From positions 1 to 64,000 of the forward strand of contig CAJTAL010000002.1 in NCBI GenBank assembly GCA_910574285.1: a stretch of 64,000 bases of DNA, written 5' to 3'. Source of the stretch: Lachnospiraceae bacterium. GTDB lineage: Bacteria > Bacillota > Clostridia > Lachnospirales > Lachnospiraceae. The notes beneath the pieces are model-generated. The model did no database searches. It was not told where the DNA came from and worked only from the letters and a program-made list of their open reading frames with translations. Position 1 is the first letter of the stretch. Each line of letters starts with the position of its first letter. Position numbers and translations under genes: made by a program. Shown one piece after another: positions 46,126 to 54,733 of the stretch.

Positions 46126-46504
46126 AATTAAGCCCAATTCGGGAGAAACGATGGTAGAGGTTATGGCAAGTATCGTTATCTTTCTTTTGATGATGGCGAT
46201 ACTGCAGGGGGCGATCTCGTTCAGTTCGAATGCGCAGGCCAAGAGCAGGCAGATCCGGGAGACGAATGCAGAGATCTGCCAAAAACTCCAGGAAACGCCC
46301 TATTCATCGTCCGGGGGCGGTAAAGTGAAATATTCCTTCAAAGCAACCTCAGCAGACGGAAGCATAACCGGAGTGAGCGAACTATTCAGCGTGGAAGTAG
46401 AGCTTGGCAGGAAAGACGTCTCCTATACAGACGGAACAGAGTCAAAGGAGACCACTTTCTACCTCTTTGGAACAGATGCCGGAGCAGGAGGTGGTACTCC
46501 GTGA
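46112..46504 (+). CDS. Minor prepilin (PilV-like)
   Basis: ATG at 46112 behind GAGGGGGG. The prepilin signal is NSGETMVEVMASIVIFLLMMAILQG: Gly before the cleavage point, Glu at +5, then a 20-residue hydrophobic helix. The 130-residue protein ends with a short beta-rich head. It overlaps the next gene by GTGA. Confidence 0.85.
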   Translation: MKNHRIKPNSGETMVEVMASIVIFLLMMAILQGAISFSSNAQAKSRQIRETNAEICQKLQETPYSSSGGGKVKYSFKATSADGSITGVSELFSVEVELGRKDVSYTDGTESKETTFYLFGTDAGAGGGTP

Positions 46505-47259
46505 GGAGATTACGAAGAATCCGCCGGTTAAGACGATCCGGTACGACTCTGGTAGAAATGATCGTCACGCTGCTTCTATTCGGTATCATGATGACGATGG
46601 CGATCGGAATCCTAAGTCCGGCCGCCAAGGTATTCGTCCGGATACAGAGACTCCATAACGCCCAGATCATCCTGGAGAACACAGTCCAGGAACTCCGGGG
46701 GCTGACCCGCAGCGCGGCAGGCAATATAAAGATATATGATCATTGCGGCGCGGCAGCAGATCCGGTAGGAGAACAGGGAGTAACAGGCGATATCGGCGGT
46801 CTGGCTCTGGAGTTTGTGAATGAAGAAGGATATATCATCCTGCTGTCCACAGAAGGATGTCCCGCAACGAAGGTACAACTTGGAGATAAGGAACTTGATA
46901 CCATTGCGGACGGAGAGGTGGAATCCGGACGGCTGCTTGCCAGATATTATGTCCGGAATATACAAGGAGAACCCAACGGTTACTATTATAGGAATGCAGG
47001 CGGTCCGACCGTCCGCGCTTTTACACAGGTATTCGCCGACGGTTATTATATGGGGAATTACATAGAAATCAAATTCTCCTACCCGCCGGGAACAGCAGAC
47101 GGCGCTTCGGTAAAATACCTGAACGCAGATTTAAGGTTATATGCCGATGAGGCAAAAACCGATCTGATCGCCCGGGACAGCGTAACACTGGACCTGAGAT
47201 ACGACGCAAAGAGACACAGCGAAGTAACAGCCCAGGCAGAGTCCTCACCAGAACCATAA
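46501..47259 (+). CDS. Minor prepilin (PilW/GspJ-like)
   Basis: GTG at 46501, AGGAGGTG upstream, start overlapping the previous stop. A basic leader (MRRLRRIRRLRRSG) is followed by TTLVEMIVTLLLFGIMMTMAIGIL with Glu at +5. The 252-residue size and the position after the PilV-like gene fit a GspJ/PilW tip pseudopilin. Confidence 0.85.
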   Translation: MRRLRRIRRLRRSGTTLVEMIVTLLLFGIMMTMAIGILSPAAKVFVRIQRLHNAQIILENTVQELRGLTRSAAGNIKIYDHCGAAADPVGEQGVTGDIGGLALEFVNEEGYIILLSTEGCPATKVQLGDKELDTIADGEVESGRLLARYYVRNIQGEPNGYYYRNAGGPTVRAFTQVFADGYYMGNYIEIKFSYPPGTADGASVKYLNADLRLYADEAKTDLIARDSVTLDLRYDAKRHSEVTAQAESSPEP

Positions 47260-47599
47260 GACAAATACCATACGGCCCGTTACAGAATCATGAAGGGCAG
47301 TCCGTAAGACCTCCCGGTCTGCAGTACAAATAAAGAATATAGATACATCTGTGCAGAGATCAATCAATACGCCGTTCATTATTGCAGCACAATAAGCCAA
47401 ATGTGCATGCAAACATGCCCGCCCGGCTCATAGCCCGCGGGAATAAAAAGGCGTAAAACTTCACAACAGCCGTCGAATGTCCGTGTACGCACAGCCTGTC
47501 CGGTTCGTTGCCAAGGGGAGTAAAAGAAAAATCAAACTGCAGGGACTGTATTTATAGATATAACTATCAACAAGACAACAAGAAAGAAGGAGAACAAGA
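47260..47599. other. Untranslated leader of the major pilin with small hairpins
   Basis: The 340-base gap has no supported gene. Hairpins visible are GCATG/CATGC (about 47405), and a CCCGC...GCGGG stem with an inner GGCT-CAT-AGCC (47419-47441). No T tract follows them. A separate promoter for the highly expressed pilin is expected here but is not obvious. Confidence 0.45.
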
Positions 47600-48022
47600 A
47601 TGAAGAGAAAATTAAAAGAAAACAAGAAAAAAGGTTTCACCCTGGTAGAATTGATCGTAGTATTAGTAATACTGGCAATACTGGCCGCATTGCTTGTGCC
47701 GGCATTGGTAGGGTATATTGATAAGGCAAAGAAGAAACAAATAATAGCAGAAACGCGAGCATGTGTTATGGCAGCACAGACATTGGCTGATGAGGAGTAT
47801 GCAAAGGGAACAGGCGATGCTGCTATAAAAACTAATATAACGACAGGAACTAAGATTAAAGATTTGGCAGAAACAACTGCTAGTCCAAGTGATCTAACTA
47901 TTTTGAATGGTAAAGTAACACAGCTTGAATATTCACTTCCTGGGAGTGGTATGACTTGTGAATATAAGGTGGATTGGGCAGGTGTAACGACATCAGATGG
48001 AAAATATAATGTAACGCCATAA
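47600..48022 (+). CDS. pilA: Major type IV pilin
   Basis: ATG at 47600 with AAGAAGGAGA. The leader MKRKLKENKKKG is followed by the perfect pilin helix FTLVELIVVLVILAILAALLVPALVGYIDKAKKK (Glu+5). The 140-residue protein has a small C-terminal head. The 3' half is clearly more AT-rich than the surrounding pilus genes, suggesting exchange or diversification of the exposed part. Confidence 0.93.
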   Translation: MKRKLKENKKKGFTLVELIVVLVILAILAALLVPALVGYIDKAKKKQIIAETRACVMAAQTLADEEYAKGTGDAAIKTNITTGTKIKDLAETTASPSDLTILNGKVTQLEYSLPGSGMTCEYKVDWAGVTTSDGKYNVTP

Positions 48023-48066
48023 ACAGTGGCAGAATAAAAGTGTACAATACATGAAAAATATAGGGA

Positions 48067-48166
48067 GTAATGGATCATACAATGTTTTTATCACTATATG
48101 TGTGTTGAAAAGCTTATGGGTGATAAAATTACAGGTAATGGATCATATAATGTTTTATCTCTATAT
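48067..48166. repeat. Two copies of a 32-bp repeat after the pilin gene, with pilin-like coding remnant
   Basis: GTAATGGATCATACAATG... at 48067-48099 and GTAATGGATCATATAATG... at 48135-48166 are near-identical. The second copy lies in an open frame reading ITGNGSYNVLSLYSQLRSV, which recalls the pilin end SDGKYNV. It looks like leftover pilin 3' sequence. Confidence 0.55.
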
Positions 48167-48200
48167 TCACAATTAAGAAGTGTAAATAAGGACTTATGTC

Positions 48201-48659
48201 ATGCTTAAAAGATTGCTTAGGAAAAATAATATGGCAGAAAATCGGAATAACAGATGGCTCATTCGTGTTCTTTGCGCCAACATTCTTGTACTGGCAGTCT
48301 TTGTCGCAGCATTGCCCGGAACTTTACTGCTTATGCACCGTGCGGACGCCCAGGTGGCATTGGGGAATGCCAAATCTTTACGGTTGGCGTTAGATTCGGC
48401 GTCCATGGAAACATATGCATCCGGGCAGCCTTTCCGGGACATCTCTGCAGACGGATGTGTTTCGGAGGAGGTGTGGAGAGAGGTAATCCTGGGAAGTAAA
48501 GTACCTGGAGATTTCTGGTTGCTGCAGACTGACAAAAGCGGCTACGAAGTACAGCGTTTCCTCTATCGCGAAGGCGATTTTACCGTGGAATACTGTAAAG
48601 AGCCATTAACCTACGAGGTTAGCTACCAGAAGAACTACATACAGACAAAACCACAATAA
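48201..48659 (+). CDS. Small membrane protein of the pilus locus
   Basis: The 152-residue protein has a basic N-terminus and one membrane helix (RVLCANILVLAVFVAALPGTLLL, about residues 22-45), then a soluble domain (ALGNAKSLRLALDSASMETY; DFWLLQTDKSGYEVQRFLYREGDFTVEY). The layout is pilin-like but the Gly-x4-Glu cleavage motif is absent. RBS AAGGAC. Function not recognised; its place between pilin and peptidase suggests an assembly or minor-pilin role. Confidence 0.65.
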   Translation: MLKRLLRKNNMAENRNNRWLIRVLCANILVLAVFVAALPGTLLLMHRADAQVALGNAKSLRLALDSASMETYASGQPFRDISADGCVSEEVWREVILGSKVPGDFWLLQTDKSGYEVQRFLYREGDFTVEYCKEPLTYEVSYQKNYIQTKPQ

Positions 48660-48712
48660 AACAAAAGACAAGCAACAAACACTGGCATTGTAAAGCTCAT
48701 TGCCAGGAAACA

Positions 48713-48892
48713 GGCAGTTCCGGGATTCCTTTTCTCTAAGCAGACAATTCAGGGGCGTCTTTAACGGAGGCGAAATCCACCGGTTACTGCGACTTAGAAA
48801 CGAAGGCTCTCCTGAGTTTCTTAGTCGCAGTTAGCGGTTAGTTCGCCGGAGTGTTGCCCCGTCTGCGTGAGAAAAGGAATCCCGGAACTGCC
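48713..48892. repeat. 180-bp near-symmetric structured element in the pilus locus
   Basis: Perfect 24-bp inverted repeats form the outer stem (48713-48736 with 48869-48892). Inside are GCAGAC/GTCTGC, GGGGC/GCCCC, GGCGAA/TTCGCC and a 16-bp stem ACTGCGACTTAGAAAC / GTTTCTTAGTCGCAGT with one mismatch. It has no gene. It could be a MITE-type insertion or a structured RNA in the transcript between the 48201 gene and the peptidase gene. Confidence 0.8.
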
Positions 48893-48942
48893 GTCCCCTT
48901 GGGAAGCAGAATCAACGAATTTCAAAGAAAGGACCCAAAACC

Positions 48943-49734
48943 TTGCTCATTACACTGTTACAAGCTCTCTTATACATCCTCCGTTTCTCATTCGGAGCCT
49001 GTATATTCAGCTTCTTAAACGTCGTGATCTACCGCCTCCCCACAGGCGAGAGCATCACCCACGGCCGCAGCCATTGTCCCGGCTGCAACCGTACCTTAAC
49101 CCCGATAGAATTAATCCCCTGCCTCAGTTACCTGCTCCAGAACCGCAGATGCCGGGGCTGCAAGATGAAGATATCCGGGCGTTACTTCGCCGTAGAGTGC
49201 TTCGGCGGCGCGGCATTCCTATACTGCGGCGCATTCTTCGGTTACGGAGAGTGGGGAATATTATCACTTAGGGCATTACTCGCATTTACATATCTGGGAG
49301 TATTGACCGTAATCGCATTCATAGATTGGGATACAAGGATCATATACGATCGTTTTCATATAATCATCATTCTTTTGGGAATCGCCGCAGTATGGCTGTC
49401 CCCGGAGCATACGCTTCCCGACCGTCTGATCGGCGCGGTCATCGTATCATTACCGATGCTTGGGCTGGCGCTGGCAATAGCAGGCGCTTTCGGCGGCGGA
49501 GATATCAAACTGATGGCGGCAAGCGGCTGGCTTCTCGGCTGGCGCGCGATGATACCGGCTATATTCCTCGGTCTGATAACCGGGGGGTGCTACTGTATCT
49601 GGATGCTTGCCCGCAAGAAGATGACACGCAAAGACCATTTTGCATTCGGCCCGTTTCTTGCGCTCGGACTGGGCGCGGCGTTTTTCTACGGGGATGAGAT
49701 ATTGAGATGGTATCTTGCGGCATGTAATATATAA
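48943..49734 (+). CDS. pilD: Prepilin peptidase (A24 family)
   Basis: TTG at 48943 with AAAGGA upstream. The 263-residue membrane protein has the N-terminal methylase-like region with a Zn tetracysteine (CPGC and CRGC), then the catalytic Asp motifs FIDWDTRIIYD and GAFGGGDIKLMAASG (GxGD-type) and seven to eight membrane segments. It cleaves and N-methylates the five prepilins coded upstream. Confidence 0.92.
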   Translation: MLITLLQALLYILRFSFGACIFSFLNVVIYRLPTGESITHGRSHCPGCNRTLTPIELIPCLSYLLQNRRCRGCKMKISGRYFAVECFGGAAFLYCGAFFGYGEWGILSLRALLAFTYLGVLTVIAFIDWDTRIIYDRFHIIIILLGIAAVWLSPEHTLPDRLIGAVIVSLPMLGLALAIAGAFGGGDIKLMAASGWLLGWRAMIPAIFLGLITGGCYCIWMLARKKMTRKDHFAFGPFLALGLGAAFFYGDEILRWYLAACNI

Positions 49735-49765
49735 GATGAACTATAACATACAGGAAGACGAAGAC

Positions 49766-49813
49766 ATAGAAAGATACAGAAATAGAAAGACACAGAAATA
49801 GAAAGACACAGAA
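49766..49813. repeat. 16-bp tandem repeat, three copies, before pilC
   Basis: ATAGAAAGAYACAGAA occurs at 49766, 49782 and 49798 and runs into the pilC ribosome site AAAGGAG. Non-coding. Confidence 0.8.
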
Positions 49814-49825
49814 AGGAGAAGTTCA

Positions 49826-51028
49826 ATGCCGCAATTTCGTTACATAGCGAAGAATATGGAAGGGAAGACCATGCGCGGAGTCCTGGAAGCCTCCGGGGAA
49901 AATGTACTGCAGCAGCAGTTAAAGGAACAGGGACTATTCCTGATCGAGGCGAAGGATGTCAGGGGTTCCAAGAAAGCGTATAAGTTTTCATCCGCGCAGC
50001 TCGCCGAATTCTGCAGAGAAATGTCCACGCTGTTGGCGTCCGGCGTCAGCATCGTGCGGGCGCTTGAGATTACCGCGGATGAAGAAGGACTGGCGGCGTC
50101 AAGGAGATCGGTTTATCTGGAAATTCTCTCGGAGCTTAAGAAAGGAACCAGCCTGTCGGAGGCGATGGAGATGGGAGGGAATTTCCCGGAACTGATGCTG
50201 GGGATGATCCGTTCCGGGGAAGGGAGCGGTAATATCGATGCAGTGGTGGCAAGGCTTTCCCTGCATTATGAGCGGGAGAACCGTTTGAAGCAGCAGGTAC
50301 GCTCAGCCATGACTTATCCCGCGGTGCTGTTGGTGATGAGCGTGGCAGTAGTGATACTGATCGTTACCTTCATCCTGCCGCAGTTCGAAGAATTATTTTC
50401 CGAGATGGAGAGTCTCCCCATGGTGACGGAACTGCTGCTGGCGATATCGGATTTCCTGGTGAGCAGATGGTATCTGGCGCTGTTCATGGTATTCGTCATA
50501 GGGCTCCTGCTTCGGATCATATTGAAGATCTACCGGGTCAGAAGGACCGTGGATTTTATCAAGGTCCGTATGCCTGTGATCGGGAAACTGAATAAGGTGA
50601 TCTATACGGCGCGGTTTGCCCGGACGTTAAGCAGCTTATATTCCAGCGGCATGCCTATCGTGGCGGCTCTGCAGACCGCGGGGGGTACGATCGGCAACCT
50701 GTATGTAGAAGGGCAAGGGCAGTTCGAGCAGGTGGCGGTCACGGTGCGAAGCGGCGTGCCGCTCTCCCAGGCGCTTAAGGAAGTGGACGGGCTGTTGAGG
50801 AAGCTTTCCAGTACGATTCTCGTGGGGGAAGAGGGCGGACGGTTGGATACGATGCTGGATTCTATCGCCATGACGATGGAGGAAGAGGCGGAAGCCGCCA
50901 CGAAGAGGCTGGTGACGATGCTGGAGCCGGTGCTCATCTGTCTGATGGCGATGGTAGTTGGATTTATCATTATAGCGGTTATGCTTCCGATCTACGATTC
51001 GTACAGTGCGATCGAAGGTTCTGCCTAG
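49826..51028 (+). CDS. pilC: Pilus inner-membrane platform protein PilC (GspF family)
   Basis: The 400-residue protein has two T2SSF domains (FSSAQLAEFCREMSTLLASGVSIVRALEI...; YTARFARTLSSLYSSGMPIVAALQT...) and three membrane segments (about 165-190, 215-235 and 370-392). It couples PilB/PilT to pilin addition and removal. It follows the peptidase by 91 bases. Confidence 0.94.
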   Translation: MPQFRYIAKNMEGKTMRGVLEASGENVLQQQLKEQGLFLIEAKDVRGSKKAYKFSSAQLAEFCREMSTLLASGVSIVRALEITADEEGLAASRRSVYLEILSELKKGTSLSEAMEMGGNFPELMLGMIRSGEGSGNIDAVVARLSLHYERENRLKQQVRSAMTYPAVLLVMSVAVVILIVTFILPQFEELFSEMESLPMVTELLLAISDFLVSRWYLALFMVFVIGLLLRIILKIYRVRRTVDFIKVRMPVIGKLNKVIYTARFARTLSSLYSSGMPIVAALQTAGGTIGNLYVEGQGQFEQVAVTVRSGVPLSQALKEVDGLLRKLSSTILVGEEGGRLDTMLDSIAMTMEEEAEAATKRLVTMLEPVLICLMAMVVGFIIIAVMLPIYDSYSAIEGSA

Positions 51029-51120
51029 AGCGGGGCTGAAAGGTTGAGGGAGTGTTTTTCGGACGCACGCAAGGGGGATATGTGCGGCAGTTCGGAAGGA
51101 GTTTTTAAAGGAGGAAGGTC

Positions 51121-52560
51121 ATGAGTCAGACCGTCATAGCATTTCAGGAAGATTGTATATTAGTGGCTACGGGTAAGCCGGGGAAATACCCCTCTGTCAC
51201 GGAGACCGAGCGGATAGAGCTGCAGGGGCAGGGAGATTCCTTTGCCAGATGGAAACAGGCCCTTGAGTGGGCGGCGGGGAGAATCAAGTCCAATCCGGTA
51301 CGTCTGGTACTGCCCGCGGATTTCTGCGTAACCAGGATGTTTAAGATACCGGACAGTAAGGGAAAGCAGCTCGCGGAGATGGCGGTAAGAGAGGTTCGGG
51401 AGAATTTCCGCAATGAAGTCGCGGACTACTCCATCGCGGAGCGGGGGAAACAAGGGGTGGATATCTGCGCCGGAGGAGCGGAACAGGCGAATCTGGATCA
51501 GTTTGTGAAAATCTGCCGCGAGACGGGGCTTACCGTCAGCGGCATTACGGTTCCGGTGGAGTGTTATCTTAAGTTCACCCGGTATCTCAGGCATTATCAG
51601 GACAAGACGGCAGTCTATCTCTTCTTCGAGACGGGGAGTATGACCAGCATCCTGAGCCAGGACGGACAGTATCTTTATTCCAGCCGTTCCCGTCTGTTCA
51701 GCGAACCTGGGATGTGGGACTTCGGAACGGAGATCGTGCGCAGTATCTCGGGTATCCTGCAGTTCTACGCGGGAAGGCAGAACAATCAGCCTATTACAGA
51801 CGTCTATTATGCGGGATGTCCGGCCGTGGATTTTGAAGTCAGCGTGGAAGGAATCCGGGAGCTTAACCTGGAAATATTTCCTATGGAGGTAGACGAGAAG
51901 ATCACAGTGCCGGGAAAGGACGGCGTGTCAGACTGGATACCCTGTATCGGTGCGATGTCGTGCAATACAAGAAAAGAGAAGCAGATCGATCTGTATGCAG
52001 CCGGACAGAAGGATTCCGGTGAGATCGGCATCCAGGCCCAGGGGATATTAAGACATCTGGCCGCTCCGGCGGCGCTTCTGGCGGCGGGACTGATTACGGC
52101 CGGTGTGATTGCGGGAATGAACTGGATCGTGATGAGGGATAACCTTAAGAAGCAGGACTGGATCGAGAGTGTTCAAAGAGAGGGAATCTATCAGCAGGCG
52201 CTGGAACTTGAAGATGAACTTAAGCAGGTTGAGGACGGGATCTCTTCCGTAGAGCGTCTGAACCGGAACCTGTCTGTCTATCCGGAATTCTCCGGCAGCG
52301 TGCTTCGCCTGATCGAAGTAGTGGGCGGAGGAGCCATCGACCTGCTGCTTACGGACTATGAGACGGAGACGGGAGTCTTGATGTTCGACGCCAACAGTAA
52401 GGCGGTGATTGATGTGTCTGATTATATCCGCCGTCTCCAGGACACGGGGCTGTTCCATACGGTGGACTATACGGGATACACGTATGAAGACGGAGTGTAT
52501 ACGCTGTCGCTGTCTTGTACGCTGGAAGGAAAGACGGAAGATCAGGGAGGTGCGCAATGA
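51121..52560 (+). CDS. PilM-PilN fusion protein
   Basis: Residues 1 to about 290 have the actin-like PilM fold pattern (FQEDCILVATG; VRLVLPADFCVTRMFKIP; AVYLFFETGSMTSILSQDG; CIGAMS). A membrane helix follows (about 305-330, AAPAALLAAGLITAGVIAGMNW), then a coiled coil (QQALELEDELKQVEDGISSVERLN) and a small ferredoxin-like domain (IDVSDYIRRLQDTGLFHTVDYTGY), which is PilN. In most species PilM and PilN are separate proteins that bind each other; here they are one chain. AGGAGG site at 51111. It overlaps the next gene by ATGA. Confidence 0.85.
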   Translation: MSQTVIAFQEDCILVATGKPGKYPSVTETERIELQGQGDSFARWKQALEWAAGRIKSNPVRLVLPADFCVTRMFKIPDSKGKQLAEMAVREVRENFRNEVADYSIAERGKQGVDICAGGAEQANLDQFVKICRETGLTVSGITVPVECYLKFTRYLRHYQDKTAVYLFFETGSMTSILSQDGQYLYSSRSRLFSEPGMWDFGTEIVRSISGILQFYAGRQNNQPITDVYYAGCPAVDFEVSVEGIRELNLEIFPMEVDEKITVPGKDGVSDWIPCIGAMSCNTRKEKQIDLYAAGQKDSGEIGIQAQGILRHLAAPAALLAAGLITAGVIAGMNWIVMRDNLKKQDWIESVQREGIYQQALELEDELKQVEDGISSVERLNRNLSVYPEFSGSVLRLIEVVGGGAIDLLLTDYETETGVLMFDANSKAVIDVSDYIRRLQDTGLFHTVDYTGYTYEDGVYTLSLSCTLEGKTEDQGGAQ

Positions 52561-53111
52561 AACTGACAGATAAGGATATACTGCTGGTTAAGCTGGCTGT
52601 CAGTATATTGATCGTATTTTTTATGGTTCGGTTCCTGATCATGCCGGGGATCGGACGCTATCAGGAGAATCGGATAGAGGGAAAGGAATTGGAAGACAGG
52701 GTGGAAGAGATACAGACCGCGGTCGATTCCATCCCGGTATTGGAGCAGACCATAGCGGAACAAAGGAAGGAGCTGGACAAGGTCTCTGAGGTGTATTACG
52801 GACGCCTGGAGAATCGGCAGATCGACGAACTGCTGACCGGTATCGCCATAAACGCAGGGCTGTTCCCGGTATCTCTGTCTATCGGCGAGGCGCAGCCTGT
52901 GATCCCGGCGCCTTATATCTACGGGACGCTTCTTGAGGATACCAAGGAGAATGCGAAGGAGACGTCTTCGCAGATGGCGGAAGGGTCGGAACAGGATCTG
53001 GAGAGGGAGATGGACCTTTCCGAAGATACAGATTCCGGGAATGGAGAGGACGCTGCTTCCGGGGACGAAGCCGAAGCCGTCGCAGAGATCGTTGAAGAGG
53101 GCGGATTCTGA
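52557..53111 (+). CDS. PilO-like protein, short
   Basis: ATG at 52557 overlaps the PilM-PilN stop (ATGA). The 184-residue protein has one N-terminal membrane helix (LVKLAVSILIVFFMVRFLIMPGI), a coiled coil (ELEDRVEEIQTAVDSIPVLEQTIAEQRKELDKV) and the start of a PilO domain (IDELLTGIAINAGLFPVSLSIG). After PAPYIYGT it turns into a 60-residue acidic low-complexity tail, so the C-terminal ferredoxin-like lobe is absent. The PilB gene also seems to lack its first codons just after this tail, so a deletion over the joint is possible. Confidence 0.75.
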   Translation: MKLTDKDILLVKLAVSILIVFFMVRFLIMPGIGRYQENRIEGKELEDRVEEIQTAVDSIPVLEQTIAEQRKELDKVSEVYYGRLENRQIDELLTGIAINAGLFPVSLSIGEAQPVIPAPYIYGTLLEDTKENAKETSSQMAEGSEQDLEREMDLSEDTDSGNGEDAASGDEAEAVAEIVEEGGF

Positions 53112-53140
53112 TCGAGCTGAATTTTGTAACGGAGCAGCAG

Positions 53141-54661
53141 GTGTTAGAGGCGCTTGCCAGCAGGCTTGAGCTGGAGATCGTGGACGTGGCGTCCCAGAGA
53201 GTCGAACTGGAGGCGGTGGGTATGGTGGATAAGGAGCTGGCCGAGAAGAATCTGTTCCTCCCGCTTCGTGTGGCGAATCGGACGATGGTGCTGGTGACCA
53301 ATGATCCGCTGAATTATTTTGCGTTGGAGGAAGTGCGTCAGCAGACCGGATGCCACCTCCAGATTCTTCTGAGCGAAGAGCAGCCTCTCCGCCAGGCAAT
53401 TTCTTATTACTTTGCCGAGGTGGGGGCGAAGCAGGCGGCTACGGAGGCGAATGCGGATTTTGGGGCGGATGATCTGGACGATCTGGACCTTACGGATCTT
53501 GACAACGTGGAGGAAGAGGCGCCGATCATCCATCTGCTGAACAGCCTTGTGGAGAGGGCGATCAAGAGCAGCGCCAGCGATATCCATATCGAGCCTTTCG
53601 ACCGCGAGACGAAGGTCAGGATGAGGATCGACGGGGTGATCCTGGAGTATGTGTCGCTGAAGAGAAACGTCCACCAGCCGCTGATCGCCCGTATCAAGAT
53701 TATGGCGAACCTGGATATCGCAGAGAAACGAATCCCGCAGGACGGACATTTCCGCGTAAAGACGGGGAGCGGGCAGGTCAATATCCGTGTATCTTTGCTG
53801 CCGACGGTCTTCGGGGAGAAAGCGGTGCTGCGTATCCTCGCCGCGGCGGGAGAACTGGACTATCCGGACCAGTTTGGTATGGAGGAAGAGAGTTACCGGC
53901 AGTTCCTGCCTATGCTGAACAGCAATAACGGGATTATCTATATTACAGGACCCACAGGAAGCGGAAAGTCTACGACGCTTTATATGGTATTGGAGTATCT
54001 GTCAAACAGGATGCTGAATATCTCCACCATTGAGGACCCGGTGGAAAAGAATGTGTCCGGAATCAATCAGACCCAGGTTAATCCGGTGGCGGGACTGACC
54101 TTTGAGACGGGGCTTCGGGCTCTGCTCAGACAGGACCCGGACGTCATCATGGTAGGCGAGACGCGAGACGGCGAGACGGCGGGTATCTCCGTTCGGGCGG
54201 CGATTACCGGACATGTGGTTCTAAGTACACTGCACACCAACAACGCCGCGTCCAGTATCGTGCGGCTGGAGGATATGGGAGTAGAGACCTATCTCATAGC
54301 GAATTCCCTGGTGGGCGTCGTCGCACAGAGGCTGATGCGTAAGGTATGTCCGCATTGTGCGCAGGAGGTTGCGGCGACGCCGGAGGAGCGGGCGTTCTTG
54401 GGGGAAGATATAGAGACGTTGGTGAGAGGCAGGGGCTGCGCCCATTGCAATAACACCGGTTACAGGGGACGGATTGCCGTCCATGAGATATTTTCCGTGG
54501 ACGCCATGCTGCGGCGTATGATCAGCCGCCGCGCGTCGATGGAAGAGATCGAAGAATATGCCCGCGAACACCAGGGAATGCGCACGCTGAAAGAAAGCGG
54601 CGTGCGCCTTGTGAAGGAAGGAGTCACGACGATAGAAGAACTGCTGAAGATTGCGTATTGA
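53141..54661 (+). CDS. pilB: Type IV pilus assembly ATPase PilB
   Basis: The GTG at 53141 has GGAG six bases upstream. However the same frame is open to 53099 and reads RGRILIELNFVTEQQVLEAL, which is typical GspE/PilB N-terminal sequence, so translation may begin at CTG 53108 or ATT 53105. The protein has SDIHIEPFDRETKVRMRIDG, Walker A GPTGSGKSTT, the Asp box IEDPVEKNVSGINQTQVN, Walker B VIMVGETRD, the His box GHVVLSTLHTNNA and the Zn tetracysteine CPHC...CAHC. It powers pilus extension. Confidence 0.93.
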   Translation: MLEALASRLELEIVDVASQRVELEAVGMVDKELAEKNLFLPLRVANRTMVLVTNDPLNYFALEEVRQQTGCHLQILLSEEQPLRQAISYYFAEVGAKQAATEANADFGADDLDDLDLTDLDNVEEEAPIIHLLNSLVERAIKSSASDIHIEPFDRETKVRMRIDGVILEYVSLKRNVHQPLIARIKIMANLDIAEKRIPQDGHFRVKTGSGQVNIRVSLLPTVFGEKAVLRILAAAGELDYPDQFGMEEESYRQFLPMLNSNNGIIYITGPTGSGKSTTLYMVLEYLSNRMLNISTIEDPVEKNVSGINQTQVNPVAGLTFETGLRALLRQDPDVIMVGETRDGETAGISVRAAITGHVVLSTLHTNNAASSIVRLEDMGVETYLIANSLVGVVAQRLMRKVCPHCAQEVAATPEERAFLGEDIETLVRGRGCAHCNNTGYRGRIAVHEIFSVDAMLRRMISRRASMEEIEEYAREHQGMRTLKESGVRLVKEGVTTIEELLKIAY

Positions 54662-54674
54662 GTATGGAAGAAAA

Positions 54675-54720
54675 GAATCCCCGAACTGTGGTGCACCACG
54701 GTTCGGGGATTCGTTCTTTG
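54675..54720. terminator. Bidirectional terminator between pilB and the phosphohexomutase gene
   Basis: GAATCCCCGAACTGTGGTG pairs with CACCACGGTTCGGGGATTC (one G:T pair) over 19 bp. A-rich sequence on the left and T-rich on the right suit both converging transcripts. Confidence 0.85.
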
Positions 54721-54733
54721 TATCGTTTCCGGA

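Noticed and set aside
47460-47530. ACGCACAG stretch in the pilin leader that recalls a c-di-GMP-I riboswitch core
   Set aside because: The following conserved segments (GGGCAAACC and GGGACGCAAAGCC in order) are not present, and no suitable P1 stem closes the region.
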